Below are positions 1 through 7,240 of a stretch of 64,000 nt of DNA, piece by piece. Position 1 is the stretch's first letter, and the number at the start of each line of letters is the position of its first letter. Under the pieces are notes generated by a model. That model did no database searches. It worked only from the letters and a program-made list of their open reading frames with translations, and was not told the origin of the DNA. Source of the DNA: Nisaea nitritireducens (GTDB taxonomy: Bacteria > Pseudomonadota > Alphaproteobacteria > Thalassobaculales > Thalassobaculaceae); NCBI RefSeq assembly GCF_014904795.1, contig NZ_JACZFS010000031.1, positions 114,271 to 178,270 of the forward strand, written 5' to 3'. A program made the position numbers and the translations under genes.

Positions 1-136
1 AGCCGATCGCCAGCATGGAAAAGCGGCGCCAGTCCGCATATTGCAAATGCAGGACGGCAATGGCCACAGCCGCGCAAGCGAATATCAAAAAGAGCGGGCG
101 TTGCGTAACCGGGAGAGACGGAACGGCAATGGTCAT
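1..136 (-). CDS. Membrane protein, N-terminal part, cut by the window edge
   Basis: Only the first 45 codons are present. The frame opens at an ATG (134-136) twelve bases after the stop of the DUF302 gene and stays open to the window edge. The peptide has a hydrophobic segment at about residues 14-30 (LFLIFACAAVAIAVLHLQY) followed by ADWRRFSMLAIG, which suits the N-terminus of an inner-membrane protein. A YeeE/YedE-type transporter is possible because such genes resemble this start, but too little is visible to decide. The tight spacing suggests co-transcription with the DUF302 gene. Confidence 0.5.
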   Translation of the reverse strand, partial: MTIAVPSLPVTQRPLFLIFACAAVAIAVLHLQYADWRRFSMLAIG

Positions 137-148
137 GATTGCATCAGC

Positions 149-631
149 TCAACTGTTGGTTTTCGCAGCGAAAATAATGGCCTCCACATCCGCGTCCAGT
201 TCCGCTCCAAGCACATCAAGGGCCGGTACTTCATAGGCGCCGAAAACATGGGACGGCAGGCGGTACGTCACCTCTGCCGTGCCGTCGCCGGCCTCCGTTA
301 CATAGACGCGGATCGGCGCCTCAATCCCCGCCGCTTCCGAGGCGGCGAGCATACGCACTGCGTAGGCCGGTTTAAAGAAGAAGAACACCCGGTTGCCAGG
401 GACCGTCACTCCCTGGGATTTTGCAGCACATGTCGCGCAGGCAATCCCGACGATGTTAAATCCCCTGGCCTTGATCGCGCCGGACAATGCTTTGATGAAC
501 GGGATAAAGGGTTTTCCCGTGGCAATGGTTTCCGTGCCGGAGTAAGGCGCCTGCACCGCCGCATGGGCCGGTGCTAAGGCCAACCCGAGCGTGACGCAAA
601 GTGCGAGCAGAACTAGACGCAACCGAACCAT
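149..631 (-). CDS. Exported DUF302 domain protein
   Basis: This 160-residue protein has a clear signal peptide (LRLVLLALCVTLGLALAPAHA, cleavage near residue 24), so it should be periplasmic. The mature part matches the DUF302 pattern: an N-terminal segment on managing a small ligand-binding fold, a VFFFFKPAYAVRMLAASEAAGIEAP block and a PSHVFGAYEVPAL block near the end. A CATCAAK motif gives a pair of cysteines. DUF302 has no settled biochemical role; some members sit next to sulfur or redox genes. The start follows a GGGAGAAGAGAC ribosome binding site. It probably forms an operon with the partial membrane protein downstream. Confidence 0.8.
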   Translation of the reverse strand: MVRLRLVLLALCVTLGLALAPAHAAVQAPYSGTETIATGKPFIPFIKALSGAIKARGFNIVGIACATCAAKSQGVTVPGNRVFFFFKPAYAVRMLAASEAAGIEAPIRVYVTEAGDGTAEVTYRLPSHVFGAYEVPALDVLGAELDADVEAIIFAAKTNS

Positions 632-724
632 GTCTCTTCTCCCTGACCGTTATCTTTGGCCGGGGTGACACAGATTGATACTCTCGGGAAATGAACACCC
701 CGTGACGGTCGCGCCGCCGTCGCT

Positions 725-1141
725 CTATTGCAACAACCGCGGTGCCGGAATATCCGCCAGCGCACTGACCTCCGACGCAACCGGTCCCGACTGGTGGTGG
801 ATCAGCACCCAGTCGGCGCTCTCGAAGGCGAAAATGTTCGTCGCGGTCAGGGTCTCGTTGCCGTGCCGCTCGAAGCACACGACAAGGGCCAGATCTTCGC
901 TCAGGAAATGAGCCTTCGGCTCCAGGCATTGCAGCGAGGAGCGGACCGGGCTGGACAGGATACGCACCCAGCTCTCGATCACGGCCTCCCGGCCGAAAAG
1001 CGGCGTGCCGCCCGGATGGATACAACTCACATGCATTTCCGAGGCCCACAGGCTTTCCATCGCCGCCAGATCACGGGTGGTGAAGGCCGTGTAGAAAGCC
1101 TCGTTCCGCATCAATATCTCTGCCTGCCGGGCCCGGCTCAT
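725..1141 (-). CDS. NTF2-like (SnoaL/DUF4440-type) protein
   Basis: A 138-residue cytosolic protein with the single-domain NTF2-like pattern: an N-terminal helix (FYTAFTTRDLAAMESLWA), a cone-like beta region (VSCIHPGGTPLFGREAVIESWVRIL) and strands ending in WVLIHHQSG. Members include isomerases, hydrolases and proteins of unknown function, so no reaction can be assigned. It follows the SDR/FAH pair on the same strand after about 40 bases and may be part of that transcription unit. An AAGGCG site precedes the ATG. Confidence 0.8.
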   Translation of the reverse strand: MSRARQAEILMRNEAFYTAFTTRDLAAMESLWASEMHVSCIHPGGTPLFGREAVIESWVRILSSPVRSSLQCLEPKAHFLSEDLALVVCFERHGNETLTATNIFAFESADWVLIHHQSGPVASEVSALADIPAPRLLQ

Positions 1142-1180
1142 GGTCTGTCGCCTTGATGTTACACGCCTCGGGAGCGGACC

Positions 1181-1927
1181 TCAGTAGGTCGCGCGCCCGC
1201 CCGAACAATCGAATACGCCACCGGTGCTGAAGCTGCAATCCTCGGAGCTCAACCAGGCCACGAGATTTGCGATTTCCTCGACCTGACCGAACCGCTTCAT
1301 CGGAATTTTCGAGAGCATGAAATCGATATGCTCCTCGGTCATCTGGTCGAAGATATCGGTCTTCACCGCCGCCGGGGTAACGCAGTTCACGGTGACACCG
1401 GTTTCCGCCAGCTCCTTGCCGAGAGACTTGGTCAGGCCGATCACGCCAGCCTTGGCCGCGCTGTAGGCAGGCGCGTTGGGATTGCCTTCCTTGCCGGCCA
1501 CAGAGGCGATATTGACGATGCGCCCGTAATCGTTGCGCAGCATGTAGGGCACCGCTGCCCGGCAGCACAGGAAAGTGCCGTTCAGATCGATATCGATCAC
1601 CTGGCGCCAGTCGGCGACGCCATATTGCCAGGTCGGCACGTTAGGGCCGGTGATGCCGGCGCTGTTGACCATGATGTCGAGGCGCCCGAACTCCCGCTCG
1701 ACCTCCGCCGCCGATCGGTCAACGGCGGAATCATTCGTGATGTCCACCACGGAGGTATGGATGTTGCCACCCAGTTCCGCCGCGGTTTCCGCCAGCTTGT
1801 CCCCATCCGTGTCCCATAGGCTGACGGACGCTCCGGAGGCGGCAAGACGGGCTGCAACCGCCTTGCCGATACCGCGTGCGCCGCCGGTGACCACGGCGGC
1901 ACGTTTTGCAAAATCGTAACTCACCAT
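1181..1927 (-). CDS. SDR family dehydrogenase, probably acting on a 3-deoxy sugar acid
   Basis: A classical short-chain dehydrogenase of 248 residues. It shows the Rossmann motif TGGARGIG, the NSAG motif (NSAGITG), the catalytic Ser in NIASVAG and the YSAAK (YxxxK) pair. An acidic residue in the second strand (WDTD) favours NAD over NADP. It lies 24 bases after an FAH-family hydrolase on the same strand. That pairing is known from the non-phosphorylating L-fucose and L-rhamnose routes, where an SDR oxidises 2-keto-3-deoxy-aldonate and an FAH enzyme cleaves the diketo product. The substrate is therefore inferred from context. The in-frame TTG two codons upstream is possible, but the ATG is preferred. 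Confidence 0.88.
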   Translation of the reverse strand: MVSYDFAKRAAVVTGGARGIGKAVAARLAASGASVSLWDTDGDKLAETAAELGGNIHTSVVDITNDSAVDRSAAEVEREFGRLDIMVNSAGITGPNVPTWQYGVADWRQVIDIDLNGTFLCCRAAVPYMLRNDYGRIVNIASVAGKEGNPNAPAYSAAKAGVIGLTKSLGKELAETGVTVNCVTPAAVKTDIFDQMTEEHIDFMLSKIPMKRFGQVEEIANLVAWLSSEDCSFSTGGVFDCSGGRATY

Positions 1928-1951
1928 GGCCAAGTTCCCCGTTCGGCTGTC

Positions 1952-2800
1952 TTAGCTGTCGGCAACGCAGGTCTGGCGCTGTACGCCGAGACCGTCGATA
2001 CCGAGTTCGACCACATCGCCGGCCTTCAGATATTTCGGGTCCGGCTTGAAACCCATGCCGACGCCTGGCGGGGTGCCGGTCGGGATCACGTCGCCCGGCT
2101 CCAGGGTGAAGAACTGGCTGAGATAATGCACCAGGAAGGCCGGGCCATAGACCATGGTGTTGGTGTTGCCATCCTGCCGTGTCTCGCCATTGACCTTTGC
2201 CCAGATGCCAAGCGCCTGCGGGTTCGGGATCTCGTCCTTTGTCACCATCCACGGGCCGGTCGGGCCGAACGTGTCGCAACTCTTGCCCTTGGTCCACTGG
2301 CCGGAACGCTCCGCCTGGAACTCACGCTCGGAGACGTCGTTCACCACACAGAAACCGGCGACATAATCCAGCGCATCGGCTTCGGAGACATATTTCGCCT
2401 TCTTGCCAATGACGATGCCCAGCTCAACCTCGTAATCCAGCTTCTTCGAGCCGCGTGGCACGACAGTGTCGTCGTTCGGACCACAGATCGCGGAGGTCGC
2501 CTTCATGAAGATGATTGGCTCCGGCGGCACGTCCATGCCAGACTCGGCGGCGTGATCGCTGTAGTTCAGACCGACGCAGATCATCTTGCCGACCTTGCCA
2601 ACGCAGGCGCCGAGACGCGGGTCACCGGCAACAACGGGCAGAGACGCGATGTCCGCCGCCTTGATTTTCGCCAGACCCTCGGGGCTGAGCGCCGCGCCGT
2701 CGATATCGCCGACAATGCCGGAGAGATCGCGGATCTTCCCGTCGGTATCCAGAATCCCCGGCTTTTCGGCACCCGGCGCGCCATACCGCAACAGCTTCAT
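1952..2800 (-). CDS. FAH family hydrolase (2,4-diketo-3-deoxy-sugar-acid hydrolase type)
   Basis: Belongs to the fumarylacetoacetate hydrolase superfamily, which cleaves C-C bonds in diketo acids with a divalent metal. Visible signatures are DYEVELGIVIGKKA (metal ligands E-x-E), ADALDYVAGFCVVNDVSEREFQ, the lysine-containing KGKSCDTFGPTGPW and the C-terminal GDVIPTGTPPGVG loop. The start MKLLRYG at 2800, with a GGGAAGGGA site, gives 282 residues, the usual length; a longer frame upstream is not needed. Pairing with the adjacent SDR suggests 2,4-didehydro-3-deoxy-L-rhamnonate or -fuconate as substrate. Ureidoglycolate lyase-like annotation is the common alternative for this family. It is divergent from the dgoK-like gene across about 100 bases. 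Confidence 0.9.
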   Translation of the reverse strand: MKLLRYGAPGAEKPGILDTDGKIRDLSGIVGDIDGAALSPEGLAKIKAADIASLPVVAGDPRLGACVGKVGKMICVGLNYSDHAAESGMDVPPEPIIFMKATSAICGPNDDTVVPRGSKKLDYEVELGIVIGKKAKYVSEADALDYVAGFCVVNDVSEREFQAERSGQWTKGKSCDTFGPTGPWMVTKDEIPNPQALGIWAKVNGETRQDGNTNTMVYGPAFLVHYLSQFFTLEPGDVIPTGTPPGVGMGFKPDPKYLKAGDVVELGIDGLGVQRQTCVADS

Positions 2801-2901
2801 GAGGGTCGTCCCTTCCCTTAGGTTTCTCATTTGGTGGCGGCGAGGGTTACAATCGGTCAAAGCCAAGTCAAGGGACAGATTAACCCGTGGAGGAAATGCG
2901 A

Positions 2902-3819
2902 ATGACTGAGAACGGGCTTATCGCAATCGACTGGGGAACCACCTGGCTGCGGGCCTACAAAATGTCCGCGAGTGGCGAAGTTCTGGACACCCGCCATCCG
3001 CAGGCAGGCATCCGTAATCTGATGCGCGGAGAGCACGAGAGAATCTTCAAAGGAGTAACGGCGGACTGGCTGGGAGACGATCCGGACAACGCTCCGTTTA
3101 TCGTCCTCAGCGGCATGATCAGCAGCCGGCAAGGTTGGGTGGAGTCTCCATATGCTCCATGTCCGGCCGATCCCCGCAGTCTGGCGTCGCTCGCCGTTCA
3201 ACACCGGACAGAGACCGGGCACCGTATCTGGTTCGCGCCAGGTCTCTGCACGACGATTGGCGGACGGTATGACGTCATTCGTGGTGAAGAGATGCATATT
3301 CTCGGTGCGCTGGATAAAATCGGCCCCGGCAGACACATCGTCTGTTTACCGGGAACCCACAGCAAATGGGCCGTTATCGAGGACGGCGTCATCCTCGACT
3401 TCAGAACCTACATGACAGGAGAGCTTTTCGAAGCGACACGCCGGCACACCATCATCGGGAAAATGATGGAGCACGACGCCTGGTTCGATTCAGGTTTTGA
3501 CTTGGGACTGGAGGCCGCCGACGCGGATCGGGGGCTGCTTGGTGAGCTTTTCTCGATCAGATCGCGCACGCTGCTGGATTCCCTGCCGGTGGAACAAAGC
3601 GAATCCTATCTGTCCGGACTTCTCATCGGCACCGAAATCCTCGAAGCCCGCCGGTTTCACGACATCGGGGAAGAGGTCTGCATTATAGGCAACCCTGCTC
3701 TCTCCGAACTCTATGTGCGTGCCAATACCCACCATGGTATACGCTCGCTCCAACTCGCGGAGACTATGGCTGCGCAGGGAATGTTCCTGTTAGCGAAGAG
3801 TCTTCAGGAACGCATGTGA
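2902..3819 (+). CDS. dgoK: 2-dehydro-3-deoxygalactonokinase
   Basis: DgoK phosphorylates 2-keto-3-deoxy-D-galactonate at the 6-position with ATP in the De Ley-Doudoroff galactose pathway. The 305-residue protein shows the family's N-terminal phosphate-binding segment IAIDWGTTWLRAY, then LSGMISSRQGW, the VIRGEEMHILGAL block and PGTHSKW, all characteristic of this ASKHA-fold kinase. The ATG at 2902 has a GGAGG site eight bases upstream; a GTG at 2887 overlaps that site and is less likely. No KDPGal aldolase (dgoA) or galactonate dehydratase is present nearby, so the pathway is incomplete in this window. The gene is followed closely by a 3-hydroxyisobutyrate-dehydrogenase-type gene. Confidence 0.9.
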   Translation: MTENGLIAIDWGTTWLRAYKMSASGEVLDTRHPQAGIRNLMRGEHERIFKGVTADWLGDDPDNAPFIVLSGMISSRQGWVESPYAPCPADPRSLASLAVQHRTETGHRIWFAPGLCTTIGGRYDVIRGEEMHILGALDKIGPGRHIVCLPGTHSKWAVIEDGVILDFRTYMTGELFEATRRHTIIGKMMEHDAWFDSGFDLGLEAADADRGLLGELFSIRSRTLLDSLPVEQSESYLSGLLIGTEILEARRFHDIGEEVCIIGNPALSELYVRANTHHGIRSLQLAETMAAQGMFLLAKSLQERM

Positions 3820-3843
3820 GTGCGGAGCGACGAAGGGACGGGT

Positions 3844-4755
3844 ATGACACCGAATGTCACCTTTCTCGGCATCGGGCGGATGGGTCTTTGCATGGCCACC
3901 AACATCGCCCGCGCCGGATTTCCACTGACGGTCTGGAACCGGACCTCTGGCAAGACCGACTCACTTGTCACCCACCACGCCACGATTGCTGAAAGCGCCG
4001 CGGAAGCGGTCACCGGGGCGGATATCGTCTGCACCAGTGTCACCGACGCGAACGCCGTACGGGAGATCCTGTTCGAACATGGCGTAGCCGATGCCATGAA
4101 GCCGGGCACGATTTTCTGCGACATGAGTTCCATCGCGCCCCAGGCCGAACAGGAATTCGATACCGCCCTGACCAAGCTCGGCATCCGTCATCTCGATGCG
4201 CCGGTTTCCGGCGGCACCCAAGGCGCCGAACTCGGCAGCCTTGCCATTATGGTCGGCGGCGAGAAAGATACCTTTGTCGAGGCGACCCCCGTGCTGGCCT
4301 CCATGGGACGCCCTTTCCGGGTCGGTCCCTGCGGCGCCGGACAGCTTACCAAGCTCTGCAACCAGGTGATCGTCGCCATCTCCATCGCCGGACTTTCCGA
4401 AGCGATGCTGCTGGCCGAGGCCGGCGGCGCCAATCCCGAGTCGGTACGCGACGCCCTGCGCGGCGGTTTCGCCGAAAGCCGCGTCCTGCAGGAACATGGC
4501 AACCGCATCATCGAGCGGAACTGGGGCCCGGGCGCCCAAATCAGCAATACGCTGAAGGACCTGGACACCGTGCTCCGCACCGCCAAGGAATGCGGCCTCG
4601 ACCTGCCGTTTCTCAATCTCGCCCGCGATCTCTACAGCTCACTCAGCGCCCGCGGGCTTGCCGAGTACGACCAGACAGCCCTGCTGCTTGAGCTGGAGCA
4701 CCGCAACGCGCCGCACCGGGTCGGCGACAAGCCGGACAGCGGTCCGGGCGCGTAG
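3844..4755 (+). CDS. NAD(P)-dependent 3-hydroxyisobutyrate dehydrogenase/tartronate semialdehyde reductase family oxidoreductase
   Basis: A 303-residue beta-hydroxyacid dehydrogenase. Visible are the N-terminal dinucleotide motif FLGIGRMGLCMATNIARAG, the substrate-binding DAPVSGGTQGAELGSL block and the catalytic lysine region CGAGQLTKLCNQ (GxGxxxKxxxN). The second domain carries the helical dimer segment. The order with dgoK, 24 bases upstream, suggests a role in sugar-acid or semialdehyde metabolism, but the family covers several substrates. A GAAGGGACGGGT site precedes the ATG at 3844. The in-frame codon right after the dgoK stop would add eight residues with no family support. Confidence 0.88.
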   Translation: MTPNVTFLGIGRMGLCMATNIARAGFPLTVWNRTSGKTDSLVTHHATIAESAAEAVTGADIVCTSVTDANAVREILFEHGVADAMKPGTIFCDMSSIAPQAEQEFDTALTKLGIRHLDAPVSGGTQGAELGSLAIMVGGEKDTFVEATPVLASMGRPFRVGPCGAGQLTKLCNQVIVAISIAGLSEAMLLAEAGGANPESVRDALRGGFAESRVLQEHGNRIIERNWGPGAQISNTLKDLDTVLRTAKECGLDLPFLNLARDLYSSLSARGLAEYDQTALLLELEHRNAPHRVGDKPDSGPGA

Positions 4756-4778
4756 GCGCTACCAAGCTCACTGAACGA

Positions 4779-4808
4779 CCGTCATCCCTGCGTGCGCAGG
4801 GATGACGG
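4779..4808. repeat. Perfect palindrome between convergent genes, likely bidirectional terminator/REP element
   Basis: A 14-base arm (CCGTCATCCCTGCG) is followed by a two-base loop and its exact complement. It sits between two convergent genes, so it can end transcription from both sides. The right half recurs with one mismatch at 63057-63078 inside the long repeats at the window end, so it belongs to a dispersed repeat family rather than being a unique terminator. Confidence 0.75.
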
Positions 4809-4834
4809 GTTAGGGGTGGCGACAGGCGGATATC

Positions 4835-5887
4835 CTACGGGATCGCCTTCCGGGCCCGAAATTCGTCGAACAGTTCGATGAACATTTCCTGCGACCGCAC
4901 ATAGTCGTTGAAGCCCGCCATGCGGATTTTCAGGGTGTCGGTCATCACATCCCAGTCGGTGCCGAAAACGTAGTCCGCGAAGGGCCACGCCGCGATATCG
5001 GCATAGGGCGTGTGCATCAAACCGTCGCGCTCCACGATCCGCTCCCAGAGCGGTGCCTTGTCTGCCATGAACTCGGTGAGCGGAATGGTCTGCACGTCCC
5101 CAAGGTCCATCTCGAAAAATTCGGCAAAACGGGGCCAGACATTCTTCCAGCGGAAGAAATCGCCGTTGGTGATGTTGAACACCTCGTTCTGCGCGCTGCC
5201 TGCCGTTGCCGCCCAGACCATCGAGCGCGCCAGCAGGGCCGAGTCCGTAACCTGATAGACAGCCTCATAGGCACCCGGCTTGCCGGGGAAGCGCAGCGGC
5301 AGGCCGAGCTCCTTCGAGATCGTCGCGTAGACGGCGATGCAGGTGGTGATGTTCATCGGATTGCCGACGGCAAAGCCGCAGACTGTGTGCGGGCGAAGAG
5401 CGGACCAGGTCCAGCGCTGTCCTTCCTGGGCCGCGCGCAGCCAGCTTTCCTGAGTGTGGTAGAAATTCGGCAGCATGTGCGGCGGATCTTCTTCCCGCGC
5501 CGGGGTCCGGAAGGGCCCGAGATGGCTGCCATAGATCTTGTTACCTTCCATCAACTGGACATGCTCAAGCACGGGAGAGACCGCCGCCACAGGCTCCACC
5601 GTGTTGACCAGCATGGCGAGATTTGGAGCGTCATGCTCCGCCCATGTCGGCCGGGCCTGGAAGGCTGTGTAGAAAACATGCGTGACGTCCGTCAGGTGTG
5701 CGAGCTTTGCTTCCGCGTCCGCACGGTCAAGCAGATCGACAGAAATGTAGGTCGCCTTGCTTGGAAAATCCGGGGCCCGGCGGCTCAGGCCGACAATGTC
5801 CCACCCGCCAGTTTCCTCGAGATGCTGGATCAGCCGGCGCCCGATAACCCCGAGCGCGCCGACCACCAATGCTTTCTTCCTGGCCAT
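4835..5887 (-). CDS. PRISE-type SDR reductase (progesterone 5-beta-reductase/iridoid synthase-like)
   Basis: An atypical short-chain dehydrogenase of 350 residues. It has the N-terminal LVVGALGVIGRRLIQHL Rossmann segment and the family features ALRPHTVCGF, GSHLGPFRTPAREEDP, LPNFYHTQE and NITNGDFFRWKNVWPRFAEFF, typical of the PRISE family of enone reductases. In this family the active tyrosine is in FYxxQE rather than YxxxK, and FYHTQE fits. Bacterial members reduce small enones and ketones with NADPH; the natural substrate here is unknown. The ATG at 5887 follows a GGGGAGGA site; an upstream ATG would add 32 residues that do not look like family sequence. It is convergent with the dehydrogenase gene upstream. 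Confidence 0.83.
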   Translation of the reverse strand: MARKKALVVGALGVIGRRLIQHLEETGGWDIVGLSRRAPDFPSKATYISVDLLDRADAEAKLAHLTDVTHVFYTAFQARPTWAEHDAPNLAMLVNTVEPVAAVSPVLEHVQLMEGNKIYGSHLGPFRTPAREEDPPHMLPNFYHTQESWLRAAQEGQRWTWSALRPHTVCGFAVGNPMNITTCIAVYATISKELGLPLRFPGKPGAYEAVYQVTDSALLARSMVWAATAGSAQNEVFNITNGDFFRWKNVWPRFAEFFEMDLGDVQTIPLTEFMADKAPLWERIVERDGLMHTPYADIAAWPFADYVFGTDWDVMTDTLKIRMAGFNDYVRSQEMFIELFDEFRARKAIP

Positions 5888-5957
5888 GCCTTCCTCCCCA
5901 ATATTTTTGCGGGCAGTGTGAGAGGCATACCTTCCGGCGTCAACGCGGCAGGACTCC

Positions 5958-5993
5958 GGAAATAAAGAAACGGGAGAGAACATGCCTCTCCCG
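5958..5993 (-). terminator. Rho-independent terminator of the cytochrome c peroxidase gene
   Basis: Read on the minus strand, a CGGGAGAG stem with a seven-base loop closes on CTCTCCCG and is followed by TTTCTTTATTT. It lies just past the stop of the peroxidase gene and upstream of the PRISE-type gene. Confidence 0.75.
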
Positions 5994-6016
5994 CCGAAAA
6001 ATGATTAATGCTGGCA

Positions 6017-7084
6017 CTATTGCGCGACCATCTCCTGCGGCAGCGGCGTATCCGCGCTGCTGACTGGGAGCACCGGGTATTCGACCCTCGGCTGCTCGCC
6101 CGTCAGGCTTTGCAGGAATTTGGTGATCAGATCGATCTCCGGGGCGCTCAGTTTCTCGCCCAACTGGCTTTCGCCCATAACGGCGACAGCCTGACGCAGA
6201 TCCCAGACAATACCGGAATGGAAATACGGCGCCGTCAGCGCGATGTTACGCAAAGGCCCTGCCCGGAAGACGTAACTGTCATCCGCCGTCTGGGTCACCT
6301 GGAAGCGGCCCTGATCGCCCGGCGGCAAAATGTCGGCGCCCGGCTTCTCCATGACACCGAACGGGAAATACCCCTCGCCGCCGATATTCACCCCGGCATG
6401 ACATCCGGCGCAGCCTTTTTCCATAAAGAGCGCGAGCCCCTTCTTCTCATCCTCCGTCAGCACCTTCTCATTGCCTTCGAGGTACTGATCGAAGCGGGAA
6501 GCAGGGGTGATCAGCGTCGCCTCGAACGCCTCAATCGCCTTCGCCATGTTGTCAAACGTCACTGGCGCGTCTTCGCCAGGGAAAGCGCGCGCAAACCGCT
6601 CACGATATTCCGGCATGCTTTTCAACGTCGTTTCGACGGCCGCAGGTTTGTTGTTCATCTCGACACCGGCCTGGATCGGCCCCTTGGCCTGCGCCTTCAA
6701 ATCCTCCGCCCGGCCATCCCAGAACTGGGCAACGTTGAAGACCGCGTTCAGCACCGTCGGCGCATTGCGTGGCCCCTTGGCCCAGCCGTGCCCGATCGAG
6801 GTCTCGAGATTATCGTCACCGCCCATGCCGAGATTGTGGCAGGTGTTGCAGCTGATCAGATGGCTTGAGGAAAGCCGCGGTTCGAAGAAGAGCATCTTGC
6901 CGAGCTCTACCTTCTCATGCGTAACCGCGTTGTCCCGCACCGCAGGCACCACCGACGGAATCGGCTCGAAGTAACTCCGCGCCTCTTCCAGCAATTCGTC
7001 CGCCCGGGCCAAGGACGGCCCCGCAATCAATGCCAATGTGAGCAGGCTGGCGACGGAACGAGCGCGCCATTTTGTCCCAAACAT
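6017..7084 (-). CDS. Di-heme cytochrome c peroxidase (CcpA/MauG family)
   Basis: A periplasmic enzyme that reduces hydrogen peroxide with electrons from a small c-type cytochrome or azurin. The 355-residue precursor has a signal peptide (RSVASLLTLALIAGPSLARA). There are two heme-binding motifs: CNTCH at about residue 80 and CAGCH at about 220. Other family blocks are GKMLFFEPRLSSS, NAPTVLNAVFNVAQFWDGRA, AFEATLITPASRFDQYLEG and the C-terminal LRNIALTAPYFHSG. It appears to be a single-gene unit with its own terminator and an upstream palindrome that suggests iron-responsive control. Confidence 0.93.
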   Translation of the reverse strand: MFGTKWRARSVASLLTLALIAGPSLARADELLEEARSYFEPIPSVVPAVRDNAVTHEKVELGKMLFFEPRLSSSHLISCNTCHNLGMGGDDNLETSIGHGWAKGPRNAPTVLNAVFNVAQFWDGRAEDLKAQAKGPIQAGVEMNNKPAAVETTLKSMPEYRERFARAFPGEDAPVTFDNMAKAIEAFEATLITPASRFDQYLEGNEKVLTEDEKKGLALFMEKGCAGCHAGVNIGGEGYFPFGVMEKPGADILPPGDQGRFQVTQTADDSYVFRAGPLRNIALTAPYFHSGIVWDLRQAVAVMGESQLGEKLSAPEIDLITKFLQSLTGEQPRVEYPVLPVSSADTPLPQEMVAQ

Positions 7085-7182
7085 ATCGTCTGTCCTTTCC
7101 GGTTGTCGTTGGGCCGCCGGATGGCGGTCCCGATAGACGTTTGAAAAGGCTCAGTATTGTTATTGTTTTATGAGCCAGCACA

Positions 7183-7205
7183 TTTTTTAGAATAATTCTA
7201 AAAAA
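7183..7205. promoter_or_regulatory. Perfect palindrome resembling an Irr box (iron control element)
   Basis: Arms TTTTTTAGAAT and ATTCTAAAAAA surround a single central A. The core TTAGAA-n-TTCTAA matches the type of sequence recognised by Irr, the heme-responsive Fur-family regulator of alphaproteobacteria. It lies about 100 bases upstream of the peroxidase start and about 35 bases after the end of ppdK. The match is from memory of the consensus, so regulation by Irr is inferred. Confidence 0.6.
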
Positions 7206-7240
7206 TACGCATTGATCTGCCTCAATGGCCTGAATTTTCT

